Below, piece by piece: positions 24,586 through 32,140 of a stretch of 44,596 nt of DNA. The notes below the pieces were generated by a model. That model saw only the letters and a program-made list of their open reading frames with translations, did not search any database and had not been told where the DNA came from. How positions within the stretch are numbered: the stretch's first letter is position 1; every line of letters starts with the position of its first letter. This stretch comes from an uncultured Oscillospiraceae bacterium. Its GTDB lineage: Bacteria > Bacillota > Clostridia > Oscillospirales > Ruminococcaceae. The position numbers and the translations under genes are program-made. The DNA lies in assembly GCA_934446455.1 (NCBI GenBank), contig CAKSEE010000019.1:1-44596 (forward strand), in the 5' to 3' direction.

Positions 24586-25442
24586 TGAAAATGCAGATTA
24601 AAGCAGGCTTTGTCAAGGAATGGCTCTACTATTCGCGCACATTCCGCTTTGGCGGCACAATTATCGCGCTTGTTTCCTACGCGTTTGCAAATCCCCTGCT
24701 GTACCGCCTTATTCTTATGATGTATAGCTCTATTCTGAACGACCCTGATATGTCCGCTCAGCTCGGCGAATCCGCCGTGGACACCTTTGACATGGCACAG
24801 AGCGTGCTGTCAAGCGCTTCGGTGGTATTCCCCTCCGCGCTCAACGAGATATGCGTTACGGGAATGCTTGTAGTGATGATACTGCTTATGGCTGCGGCGG
24901 GCGGCGAACAGAAAAAACGCGCCACAATAATCCCTGCGGCGGCAGGTCTTGACTACTTCAGCTATCTCGTGCCGAAATTCGTGCTTTACCCGGGCATTGT
25001 CGCAGCGCTTACCTTTGTGTGCGGCACGTTGTCAGGCTTTATGTGCAACGCGCTTTTCCCCGACGGGCATATAGGCGCGGGAACGATAATGCTTGCCTCG
25101 CTTCTGTGCGCGGTATATACGGCGTTCATAACCGCCGTATATATCTCGATAGGCGTCTGCACAAGCCGTCCGGGCGTTGTTACCGTACTTATGGTTGTGG
25201 GTACAAGCCTTGTGATGATGATACTGACGCAGCTTCAGCTCACGCAGTTCCAGCCGTTTACGCTCAGAACGCTCTGCACGGGCGAAATGTTCGCAGAGGA
25301 TTTCGACCTTGCGGCGAACGTCCCCTCGATAATAGTCGGCGCAGCGCTCTCCGTGGTTATCGGAGTTATAATGTTCTTCCTCGCTTACGCCGTGCTTAAG
25401 GCGAAAAAGATAAACAACCGCGAGGACGCCCCCGAGTTCTGA
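24585..25442 (+). CDS. ABC transporter permease
   Basis: This 285-residue integral membrane protein has about six hydrophobic segments (roughly 22-45, 80-105, 130-155, 160-185, 190-215 and 240-268), as in ABC-2 type exporters. It has no ATPase motifs and must work with the ATPase whose stop codon overlaps its start. The short cytoplasmic N-terminus (M-K-M-Q-I-K-A-G-F-V-K-E-W-L) ending in a Y-S-R-T-F turn is typical. Start choice rests on the TGATG overlap; the longer frame upstream is shadow of the ATPase gene. A bidirectional terminator follows at 25456. Confidence 0.85.
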   Translation: MKMQIKAGFVKEWLYYSRTFRFGGTIIALVSYAFANPLLYRLILMMYSSILNDPDMSAQLGESAVDTFDMAQSVLSSASVVFPSALNEICVTGMLVVMILLMAAAGGEQKKRATIIPAAAGLDYFSYLVPKFVLYPGIVAALTFVCGTLSGFMCNALFPDGHIGAGTIMLASLLCAVYTAFITAVYISIGVCTSRPGVVTVLMVVGTSLVMMILTQLQLTQFQPFTLRTLCTGEMFAEDFDLAANVPSIIVGAALSVVIGVIMFFLAYAVLKAKKINNREDAPEF

Positions 25443-25455
25443 TAAATCGGAAAAT

Positions 25456-25491
25456 GCGCCGCCTGTTTTGCAGGCGGCGCTTATTGTTATT
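25456..25491. terminator. Bidirectional intrinsic terminator (ABC operon / fucI)
   Basis: Perfect arms GCGCCGCCTG (25456-25465) and CAGGCGGCGC (25471-25480) are followed by TTATTGTTATT on the plus strand. The minus strand, after fucI, reads ATTTTCC. Confidence 0.82.
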
Positions 25492-25492
25492 C

Positions 25493-27277
25493 TTACTTGT
25501 AAAGCGCTCCGTAAGCCGCGCAGGCTCTGTAGTCCGCGCCCTCAGGGTCTGTCGTGCCGAACGCGCTCCACGCGTGCGGGCGGAACAGCCTGTCGTCGGA
25601 GAGGTTGTGCAGCGAAACGGGAATGCGCAGCATGGAAGCGAGCGTAACAAGATCCTCGCCGATATGCCCGTGCACAAAGCACCCGTGGTTTGCGCCCCAG
25701 TTCGCCATAACGCTGTATACGTCGGCAACTGCCGCCTTGCCCTCTACCGTGAGCGGTGCGAACCATGTGGACGGCCATGTCGGGTCTGTCCTGCCGAGAA
25801 GCGTTTTGTTCACCTGCTCGGGCAGCTCTACCGTGTGGCCCTCGATTATCTGAATGGTAGGCCCAAGGCCCTTTACAAGGTTCACGCGGACGAACGTTGC
25901 AGGCATAACGCCCTGCGTGGAGTAGCACGAGGAGAACCCGCCGCCGCGGAAATAGCCGAGGTTTGCGCACGGCCACGTCGTTGCCTTAAGGCACGCGTCA
26001 ATGTCCTTTTCGGTCATATCCCACCACGGCTTCATAACGCTCTCGCCGTTTTCGTCCTTGACTGCGCCCGTGCCGTCAAGCGCAGCCGCGCCGCTGTTTA
26101 TAAGGTGGATAAAGCCGCCCGCAGCCCTGCCGTCAGGCGTCCAGCCCGTAACGCGCTTTACCGCCTCGGGGCTCCAGTAGGTGCGCACGTCCGCGAAAAC
26201 CGCAGCCTTGCCCGTCAGCAGGTGCAGGAACATAAGCGTTGTGCCGTTGAGCGTGTCGTTTTCCGTTGCAAAGGGGATAGGCTCGCGCGCGCCGTTCCAG
26301 TCAAAGGTGGAGTTGAGTATAGCCTCGGTGAAATCGGCGTTGGGCATAAAGTCCGTCCACATTCTCTGCCCCTGGAAGCCGCCGAGAACGGCATTTCTGC
26401 CCTTGGATTCCTCAAGCCAGCCCATTTCGGCAAGCTTGGGGTTGCCCTTGAGTATATCGCGCACTATGCAGGTCATTTTCGCAATGAACTCCCAGTTCTC
26501 CGCCTTTTCCTTTTCGGAGAGAACGGGGCGCATATAGGTCATACCGGGCGTTGGGTTAATGTCAACGCCCTCGGGGCATTTCTCCTTAATCCATGCAAGC
26601 GCCTTTTTGTACTCGTTTTCGTCATAAATGCCAAGCTTTTCACGGCGGATTATCTCCGTCATATCCACCCATTCGGGGTGAATGCCGAGATACTCTCTGA
26701 AAAAGTCCTCGCAGCAGTAAGCGCCCGCTATTCCCATTGCGGAAGCCCCGATGTTGACGTAACTCTTGTTCTTCATGTCGCCGACAGCCGCCGCGCACCT
26801 TGCAAAGCGCAGTATCTTCTCCTCAACGTCCGCGGGGATAACCCTGTCGTCAGCGTCCTTCACGTCGTGGCCGTAAATGGAGAAGCACGGCATGCCTATC
26901 TGCGCATATGCGGAGTTCGCCGCCGCAAGAAATACCGCGCCGGGGCGCTCCGTGCCGTTAAAGCCCCATACCGCCTTAATGGTGTTGGGGTCCTCGTCGA
27001 TAACCTGCGTTACATAGCACCAGCAGGGCGTTACCGTAAGCGTTGCGGTAACATTCTCGCGCGAGAACTTGTCCGCGCACGCGGCGCTTTCCGCAATGCC
27101 GCCTATAGTGGTGTCGGCTATCACGCACTCAACGGGCGTGCCGTCTGCGTGGCGCACCTTTGCGGTGATAAGCTCTGCGGCAGCGCGCGCCATGCCCATG
27201 GTCTGCTCCTCAAGGCTCTCGCGGATACCGAACTGCCGCCCGTCAATAACGGGGCGTATTCCTATCTTTACTGACAT
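25493..27277 (-). CDS. fucI: L-fucose isomerase
   Basis: This 594-residue Mn2+-dependent ketol isomerase interconverts L-fucose and L-fuculose and often accepts D-arabinose. Length matches Escherichia coli FucI (591). Metal ligands are visible as the glutamate in F-A-T-E-N-D (near 340) and the aspartate in V-F-A-D-V-R (near 365), plus the H-G-C-F-V-H-G-H segment near 545. The start is the ATG at 27277 (M-S-V-K-I-G-I-R-P), nine bases after AAAGGA; the upstream ATG overlaps the ribosome site. No fuculokinase, aldolase, permease or fucosidase is adjacent, so the rest of the pathway must lie elsewhere. A perfect 22-base palindrome sits between the -10 and the start. Confidence 0.95.
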   Translation of the reverse strand: MSVKIGIRPVIDGRQFGIRESLEEQTMGMARAAAELITAKVRHADGTPVECVIADTTIGGIAESAACADKFSRENVTATLTVTPCWCYVTQVIDEDPNTIKAVWGFNGTERPGAVFLAAANSAYAQIGMPCFSIYGHDVKDADDRVIPADVEEKILRFARCAAAVGDMKNKSYVNIGASAMGIAGAYCCEDFFREYLGIHPEWVDMTEIIRREKLGIYDENEYKKALAWIKEKCPEGVDINPTPGMTYMRPVLSEKEKAENWEFIAKMTCIVRDILKGNPKLAEMGWLEESKGRNAVLGGFQGQRMWTDFMPNADFTEAILNSTFDWNGAREPIPFATENDTLNGTTLMFLHLLTGKAAVFADVRTYWSPEAVKRVTGWTPDGRAAGGFIHLINSGAAALDGTGAVKDENGESVMKPWWDMTEKDIDACLKATTWPCANLGYFRGGGFSSCYSTQGVMPATFVRVNLVKGLGPTIQIIEGHTVELPEQVNKTLLGRTDPTWPSTWFAPLTVEGKAAVADVYSVMANWGANHGCFVHGHIGEDLVTLASMLRIPVSLHNLSDDRLFRPHAWSAFGTTDPEGADYRACAAYGALYK

Positions 27278-27303
27278 AATATGTATTCCTTTCATTTAAT
27301 AAT

Positions 27304-27325
27304 ATCTGTAATCGTTATTACAGAT
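27304..27325. promoter_or_regulatory. Palindromic operator before fucI
   Basis: ATCTGTAAT and ATTACAGAT form perfect 9-base arms around CGTT, about 11 bases downstream of the -10. This is the usual place for a repressor of the GntR or LacI type to block transcription. No regulator gene is adjacent. Confidence 0.72.
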
Positions 27326-27335
27326 CCTTATTTGT

Positions 27336-27364
27336 ATTATACCAAAATCCCCTGCCGATTTCAA
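27336..27364 (-). promoter_or_regulatory. Promoter of fucI
   Basis: On the minus strand: TTGAAA (364-359), a 17-base spacer and TATAAT (341-336). Confidence 0.8.
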
Positions 27365-27383
27365 TAGATTTTTTACGAATTTC

Positions 27384-27424
27384 ACAAAAAAGCAGCCCGC
27401 CCGGGAAAGCCCACGGACGGGTAT
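27384..27424 (-). terminator. Intrinsic terminator after the zinc-ribbon gene
   Basis: CCCGCCCGGG (27393) pairs, with wobble, with CCACGGACGGG (up to 27421), and on the minus strand the hairpin is followed by a run of six T. Confidence 0.65.
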
Positions 27425-27448
27425 CACTCTGTTTTGTTCGTTTCGCTT

Positions 27449-27673
27449 TTACGCCTTGTTCTTCCAATGAGAAAGCTGCGGCAGGGTCTGCTCAAAATAC
27501 GCTCTCGCCTGCTCCTTGGGGAAGTTCTTCCCCGACATATGCTCCACAAGAAAATCCGTGAGCTGCTCAAGGCTCGTGCAGGCAAATTTCCCGTCGGCAT
27601 AGCACCACTTGCAGTAGTCCTCGTTGAACGCGCCGTCAGGCTCTTTGCTGATGTTGCCGTCCTCAAGCGGCAT
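27449..27673 (-). CDS. Truncated zinc-ribbon domain protein
   Basis: This 74-residue frame resembles the C-terminal part of small zinc-ribbon proteins (Zn_ribbon_2 type), which normally begin M-x-x-C-x-x-C-G-M-P-L. The match starts abruptly at (S-C-G)-M-P-L-E-D and continues with E-D-Y-C-K-W-C-Y-A-D-G-K-F. Upstream in the same frame there is no ATG, GTG or TTG before a stop, so only the ATG inside C-G-M-P-L is usable and the first cysteine pair is lost. No good ribosome site precedes it; it overlaps the end of the membrane-protein gene by eleven bases and could be reached by coupled translation. It may be a decayed gene or a fusion remnant. Confidence 0.55.
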   Translation of the reverse strand: MPLEDGNISKEPDGAFNEDYCKWCYADGKFACTSLEQLTDFLVEHMSGKNFPKEQARAYFEQTLPQLSHWKNKA

Positions 27674-28208
27674 TCCGCAGCTGCCGCCACTCGCGCGGCG
27701 GCACGCCGGAAAGCCTTTTGCACTCCTCTTCGGAAGCCGCTTTTTCGCGCTTCAATACGTTCATATCCCTGTCAAGGTAAAGCAGCACAAAGCCGTCTGC
27801 GCCGCCCGCCACGGCATAATATTTCACCGTATAAACTCGGATATGCTCTCCCTCGGGCTTTTTCACGCTCCCCAGGCTGCGGTAACGTGTGTGAGAAAGC
27901 ACCGCAAGTCCCTCTATCTCGCGTGGAAACGGCCTTTTCGCCAGCCTGCGCTCCTCCGCCGCCCCTCTCAGCAGCGCCGCAGGCAGCGTCCACACACCGT
28001 AGTCCAGCAAACCAAGCAGAGCCAACGCCTTGCAGGACGATATCAGCCCTCCCGCAAGCAGAAAAAATCCGCCCATTGCAGGCAGCCCCGAAACGTGCTT
28101 TTTCGTAACGACGCTCCGTATCGCGGCGGCGTAGGTAAATATAAGAATAAACGCTCCTGCCGCCATAAGGATAACGCTTAAAATGTTTTCTCTCAGAAAT
28201 TCAGCCAT
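27663..28208 (-). CDS. Small membrane protein of unknown function
   Basis: I do not recognise this 181-residue protein. It has an N-terminal membrane segment (about 10-32), a second at about 43-70, and a cytoplasmic or extracellular C-terminal half with charged residues. I placed the start at 28208 (M-A-E-F-L-R-E-N), behind a G-rich site; the ATG at 28226 is only about ten bases from the likely transcription start. The C-terminus (R-E-W-R-Q-L-R-N-A-A) reads across the place where the zinc-ribbon homology begins in another frame, so the junction may record a deletion. It has a strong promoter at 28243-28271. Confidence 0.65.
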   Translation of the reverse strand: MAEFLRENILSVILMAAGAFILIFTYAAAIRSVVTKKHVSGLPAMGGFFLLAGGLISSCKALALLGLLDYGVWTLPAALLRGAAEERRLAKRPFPREIEGLAVLSHTRYRSLGSVKKPEGEHIRVYTVKYYAVAGGADGFVLLYLDRDMNVLKREKAASEEECKRLSGVPPREWRQLRNAA

Positions 28209-28242
28209 ACCTGCCCCCGCTTTCATATGTCGATATAATTAG

Positions 28243-28271
28243 ATTATATAAGATTTGGCGCGGACTGTCAA
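28243..28271 (-). promoter_or_regulatory. Promoter of the small membrane protein gene
   Basis: On the minus strand: TTGACA (271-266), a 17-base spacer and TATAAT (248-243), 35 bases before the chosen start. Confidence 0.82.
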
Positions 28272-28279
28272 GGGCGTAT

Positions 28280-28310
28280 AAATAAAAGCGGCAGGTTTTG
28301 CTCCTGCCGC
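28280..28310 (-). terminator. Intrinsic terminator of the antiporter gene
   Basis: GCGGCAGG (28288-28295) pairs with CCTGCCGC (28303-28310); on the minus strand the hairpin is followed by TTTTATTT. Confidence 0.82.
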
Positions 28311-28322
28311 CTGTAACCCGCC

Positions 28323-29930
28323 TTACGCGGGAGTTTCGCTCATTTCCCTGTCCGTTACCACAATTATGTCATCTGCGTGGATTTCCGTAGCGCCGTCGGG
28401 GATAATGCTCTCATCGCCGCGCTTTATCAGCACTATAAGCAGGTTGGCGGGCAGGTTGAGCGCGCTTATCCTGCCGCCCGCCCACGGGTGGTCGGCGCCC
28501 ACGCTTATCTCCCGCAGCGACAGCCCCACAGCCTCCTCAAACGGCGGCACGGTGAGTATAACGTTGTCCCCGTTGTGAAGCACCGTGTTTCCGCGCGGGA
28601 CTATACTCTCCTCGCCGCGCTTTATCATAACCGCAAGCGAGCCGTCGGGAAGGTGACATTCGCTCAGCGGCTTGTTCTCCCACTGGTGTCCCTCGTTTAC
28701 AAAAACGCGGATAAGAGCAGGAGAATTGTCCGTGCGGTAGTCGTTGAACGTGCGCAATACATCCGAGCCGTCGTCGATAAGCCGGAGTTTGCGCGCGGCG
28801 GTCGGCAGAAGCGTTCCCTGCACGAGCATTGAAAGCAGGCATACACAGAAAACTATGTTGAACACGTTGTTTTCCGTGTGACCGCTGCTTATTACCGCCA
28901 TTATCGAAAATACGACCGAAGACGCGCCGCGCAGTCCCGCAAGCGCTATAAAGAGCTTTTCCTTAAGGTCGGTCCTGTAGCACAGCAGCGCCACCGCAAT
29001 GGGGCGCGAAATAAGCGTAAGGCACAGGAACACCAGCAGCGCCGGCACAAGGGACTTAAGCATTTCCGACGGCGTTGCAAGCAGACCGAGCAGGAAGAAT
29101 ACCGCTATCTGGCACAGCCCCGTAATACCGTTGAGAAAGCCAACAGCCTCGGTTTTGCCGCTTATTCTTGCGCTGCCGAGGATAGCGCCCGCTATGTACA
29201 CCGAAAGATACCCGTTACCTCCGAGCGCCGTTGGCAGCCCATAGGCAAAAAGCGCTGCGGACAGCAGCAGTATTGAGCCGAAGCCCTCCGACTGCGCCTT
29301 GAAGCGCTTAAGCGCAAACACACCCGCCGCGCCAACAGCCACACCGAAAAGCAAGCCGAAGAACAGCTGCGTGAATATCAGCAGCCCGAGCGAGCCCGCG
29401 CCCTCCCCTTTCATAAGCGACAGCGCAATTACCGTCAGCATATAGGAGAATGGGTCGTTACTGCCGCTCTCCACCTCAAGCAGCGGCGCTAAGCCGTTCT
29501 TAAGGTTAAGCCGCTTTGAACGCAGCACCGCGAACACCGAAGCGGCGTCCGTTGAGCTTATTACCGCGCCCATAAGGAAGCTTTCCTGCCAGCTGAACCC
29601 AAGCACGAAAAAGCAGAACACTCCCGTTACCGCCGCCGTAAGCACAACGCCGAGCGTTGACATAAGACAGGCCTTTACCATAACGGGCTTCGCGCTCTCT
29701 ATCTTTACGGAAAATCCGCCCGTGAACATTATAACGATAAGCGCCGCCTCGCATATGAGCGAGGAGAACTCGTAATTTTCAAACGGTATCTTCAGTATGC
29801 CGTCCACACCGAAAAGCATACCAACGCCCATAAAGATAAGCAGCGCAGGCACGCCTATCTTTCCGCTGAGCTTGTCGGAATAAACGCAAAGCACCAGCAC
29901 AACCGCCGCCACAAGAATAAAAAATGTCAA
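28323..29930 (-). CDS. CPA1-type K+ or Na+/H+ antiporter with two RCK_C domains
   Basis: This 535-residue protein joins a Na+/H+ exchanger membrane domain (about 1-385, 12 to 13 segments) to two C-terminal RCK_C/TrkA-C domains (about 400-460 and 475-530). It has the S-S-T-D-A-A-S-V-F-A-V-L segment and the V-E-S-G-S-N-D-P motif with the transport aspartates. The build matches NhaP2/CvrA, which exports K+ or Na+ for protons and is gated by ligands at the RCK_C part. The two RCK_C units share G-S/N-L-x-V-x-I-K-R-G-E/D-E-S-I and probably arose by duplication. The start follows GGAGGG. Its 5' region holds a 183-base palindromic element. Confidence 0.9.
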   Translation of the reverse strand: MTFFILVAAVVLVLCVYSDKLSGKIGVPALLIFMGVGMLFGVDGILKIPFENYEFSSLICEAALIVIMFTGGFSVKIESAKPVMVKACLMSTLGVVLTAAVTGVFCFFVLGFSWQESFLMGAVISSTDAASVFAVLRSKRLNLKNGLAPLLEVESGSNDPFSYMLTVIALSLMKGEGAGSLGLLIFTQLFFGLLFGVAVGAAGVFALKRFKAQSEGFGSILLLSAALFAYGLPTALGGNGYLSVYIAGAILGSARISGKTEAVGFLNGITGLCQIAVFFLLGLLATPSEMLKSLVPALLVFLCLTLISRPIAVALLCYRTDLKEKLFIALAGLRGASSVVFSIMAVISSGHTENNVFNIVFCVCLLSMLVQGTLLPTAARKLRLIDDGSDVLRTFNDYRTDNSPALIRVFVNEGHQWENKPLSECHLPDGSLAVMIKRGEESIVPRGNTVLHNGDNVILTVPPFEEAVGLSLREISVGADHPWAGGRISALNLPANLLIVLIKRGDESIIPDGATEIHADDIIVVTDREMSETPA

Positions 29931-29981
29931 GCCGTGTCCCTCCTTGTTCTGTCTGCCGCCCGCTTTCTTATTTATGGGAAT

Positions 29982-30164
29982 CTCTAAAAACCGATTTGAA
30001 AAGTGAAAATGGGTAAAGTGCGCCGAATGCGAGGAGGTGCAACACGATGTTGCGCAGCGAAATAACCGAGTGACGGCATGGACGCCGTCACATCAGAAAT
30101 TTCGCTCGTTGACAGAAGCAGGCGGTGTGCTATACACATTTTCACTCAAACAAGGTTTTTAGAG
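29982..30164. repeat. MITE-like palindromic element (183 bp)
   Basis: Terminal inverted repeats CTCTAAAAACC (29982) and GGTTTTTAGAG (30154-30164) enclose a second pair AGTGAAAATG / CATTTTCACT, then GCGAAAT / ATTTCGC, then GTGACGGC / GCCGTCAC. The whole can fold into one long cruciform with a side hairpin GCAACA / TGTTGC (30038-30052). No coding frame is present, and no clear target duplication was found. It lies between the antiporter start and the AT-rich DNA at 30175-30205, so antiporter transcripts may carry it as leader. The rest of 29931-30392 holds no gene that I can support. Confidence 0.72.
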
Positions 30165-30342
30165 GTGACCTTTATATCTCTATGATATAATTATAACATA
30201 TTTTACGGCTGCGCGCCACCCCTATGAGAAAATTTTCACAAATATTTCAGCCGCTTTTTTGTGATTATCCGCGCTCAGATTCCGCATTATAAAGCTATTT
30301 GCAGGAGCCCGATCCGCGCTTTCTCATTCGACAAAACCCGAC

Positions 30343-30380
30343 ACAAAAAGCCGCCCACGGATTACCGTGAGCGGCTTAGG
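30343..30380 (-). terminator. Intrinsic terminator after the ilvE-nudix pair
   Basis: AAGCCGCCCACGG and CCGTGAGCGGCTT (30348-30377) form a stem, and on the minus strand it is followed by TTTTGTGTC. Confidence 0.8.
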
Positions 30381-30392
30381 GCGTTATACTGT

Positions 30393-30812
30393 TTATATTT
30401 TACTGAGAGCCAGATACGCGCGCGCCTTGTTTACTATCAGCCTGTCGTTGTCATAGGTGAGCTTTGATGGGGCTGCGCCTATCTCCACCCAGCGGATATC
30501 GGATATTTCGTCCTCCTGCGGCACAGCGTCCATGCTGAGCGCCCTGCCAATGAAATACACGACTTCCTTGCGGGTGTCGCGGCGGGGGCTGAACACCACC
30601 GTTTCACGAAAGGACGGGTCGTCTATCGAAATGTCGATGTTCGTTTCTTCCTTTATCTCGCGCACGGCAGTCTGCGTTTCCGTTTCGCCCTCCTCAATAT
30701 GTCCCTTGGGGAAGGACCAGCAGCCCGAACGCAGGTGCTTTATAAGAAGAATTTCGGTGTTTCCGTGCGAGCGCCTGTATACCACAGCGCCGCAGGACCT
30801 TTCAAAATTCAA
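30393..30812 (-). CDS. Nudix hydrolase, diadenosine-polyphosphatase-like
   Basis: This 139-residue protein has a perfect Nudix box (G-H-I-E-E-G-E ... R-E-I-K-E-E-T-N-I, about 37-59). The flanking W-S-F-P-K-G-H, together with the N-terminal S-C-G-A-V-V-Y-R, is the pattern of the bis(5'-nucleosyl)-tetraphosphatase/MutT-like group that cleaves Ap4A or damaged nucleotides. The start follows GAGAGGAGG by six bases. It lies 39 bases after ilvE on the same strand and before a terminator, so the two form an operon; a metabolic reason for the pairing is not evident. Confidence 0.88.
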   Translation of the reverse strand: MNFERSCGAVVYRRSHGNTEILLIKHLRSGCWSFPKGHIEEGETETQTAVREIKEETNIDISIDDPSFRETVVFSPRRDTRKEVVYFIGRALSMDAVPQEDEISDIRWVEIGAAPSKLTYDNDRLIVNKARAYLALSKI

Positions 30813-30851
30813 GCCGTTTATCCTCCTCTCGCGGGAATACCGAAAACTCTC

Positions 30852-31916
30852 TCAAAGCTTCTCTATCCAGCCCATGTCGTCGGGAAGCTTGCCATACTGC
30901 ATACCCGTCATGGTGTCGTAAAGCTTCTGAGTTATCGGGCCTATCTTGTTGACGCCTATCTCCATTATCTTGTCGCCCCACTTAAGGTGGCCTACGGGAG
31001 ATACGACAGCCGCAGTACCCGTGCCGAATACCTCGTCAAGCTTGCCCGCGTCGTATGCGTCGGCAACCTCCTGTATTGATATGCGGCGCTCGGACACCTT
31101 CATGCCCCACTTGCGGCAAAGCTCGAGAACGGACTTTCTCGTAATACCCGGAAGTATGGAACCCTGAAGTTCGGGCGTTACTATCTCGCCGTCGATAACG
31201 AACATAATGTTCATCGCACCGACTTCCTCAATGTACTTTCTCTCAACGCCGTCAAGCCACAGTACCTGCGAATAGTCCTGCTTGTGCGCCTCGTCCTGTC
31301 CCGCAAGGGAAGCCGCGTAGTTGCCGCCCGTTTTGGTGAAGCCCATGCCGCCGCGTACCGCGCGCACATAGTTGGTTTCAACATAAATGGAAACGGGGTT
31401 AAGCCCTGTAGAGTAGTATGCGCCCGAGGGGCTGAGGATTATTATGAAGTAGTATTTGTCGCCCGGGCGAACGCCGAGGAACGGGTCAGCCGCGAAAACG
31501 AACGGACGAATATAAAGCGAAGCGCCGTCGGTATGTGGAACCCAGTCCTTGTCTATCTCAACAAGCGTGTGCAGCGCCTGCAGCGCGTCCTCAACGGGAA
31601 TCTCGGGGATAACAAGGCGCTTTGCGGATACGTTAAGGCGCTTGAAGTTCTCCTCGGGGCGGAAGAACTGCACCGAGCCGTCGGCCGTTCTGTACGCCTT
31701 TAGTCCCTCGAATATCTCCTGCCCGTAGTGCAGCACCATTGCCGCAGGGGATATCGTGATGTCGCCGTAGGGTACTACCCTTGCGTCGTGCCAGCCCTTG
31801 CCCGTGTCGTATTCCATCACAAACATATGGTCGGTGAAAATATGCCCGAAGCCGAGCTTGGTTTCATCAGTGGGCTTGGTCTTGGGGTTTTTCGTTTTTT
31901 CGATTCTTATTTCCAT
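30852..31916 (-). CDS. ilvE: Branched-chain amino acid aminotransferase
   Basis: This 354-residue PLP enzyme of fold type IV interconverts leucine, isoleucine and valine with their 2-oxo acids, with 2-oxoglutarate as partner. The PLP lysine lies in F-T-K-T-G-G-N-Y-A-A-S; other marks are H-Y-G-Q-E-I-F-E-G-L-K-A-Y and the phosphate-binding G-T-G-T-A-A-V-V near residue 300. This is the longer BCAT subgroup, about 350 residues, shared with eukaryotes. I took the ATG at 31916 (M-E-I-R-I-E-K), nine bases after GGAAAGGA, rather than one 14 codons earlier. A nudix gene follows; no other ilv or leu gene is adjacent. Confidence 0.94.
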   Translation of the reverse strand: MEIRIEKTKNPKTKPTDETKLGFGHIFTDHMFVMEYDTGKGWHDARVVPYGDITISPAAMVLHYGQEIFEGLKAYRTADGSVQFFRPEENFKRLNVSAKRLVIPEIPVEDALQALHTLVEIDKDWVPHTDGASLYIRPFVFAADPFLGVRPGDKYYFIIILSPSGAYYSTGLNPVSIYVETNYVRAVRGGMGFTKTGGNYAASLAGQDEAHKQDYSQVLWLDGVERKYIEEVGAMNIMFVIDGEIVTPELQGSILPGITRKSVLELCRKWGMKVSERRISIQEVADAYDAGKLDEVFGTGTAAVVSPVGHLKWGDKIMEIGVNKIGPITQKLYDTMTGMQYGKLPDDMGWIEKL

Positions 31917-31973
31917 TTCTTTGTTCCTTTCCTGCCCGCTTAAAGCATACGCGGACACAATAACTACAAATTC

Positions 31974-32002
31974 ATTATATCACCGTTTGCAATAAAAGTA
32001 AA
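31974..32002 (-). promoter_or_regulatory. Promoter of ilvE
   Basis: On the minus strand: TTTACT (32002-31997), a 17-base spacer ending GGTGA and TATAAT (31979-31974), 57 bases before the start. Confidence 0.7.
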
Positions 32003-32083
32003 TAACTTTTTGCAAATTTCCCGTGTAAATCCCGCAGGATATTCTTTTTTCGCAGGAAAAACAACGCCCATACGGCAAGTATC

Positions 32084-32106
32084 CCCCGCGCAGAAGCGCG
32101 GGGGAA
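32084..32106. terminator. Strong GC hairpin after the 32141 gene
   Basis: CCCCCGCGC and GCGCGGGGG around AGAA (about 32085-32106). No T-run follows on either strand, so it may be an mRNA 3' stabiliser rather than a true terminator. Confidence 0.5.
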
Positions 32107-32140
32107 CGGGTCGTATCGTTATAATAATGGAACTCGCTCT

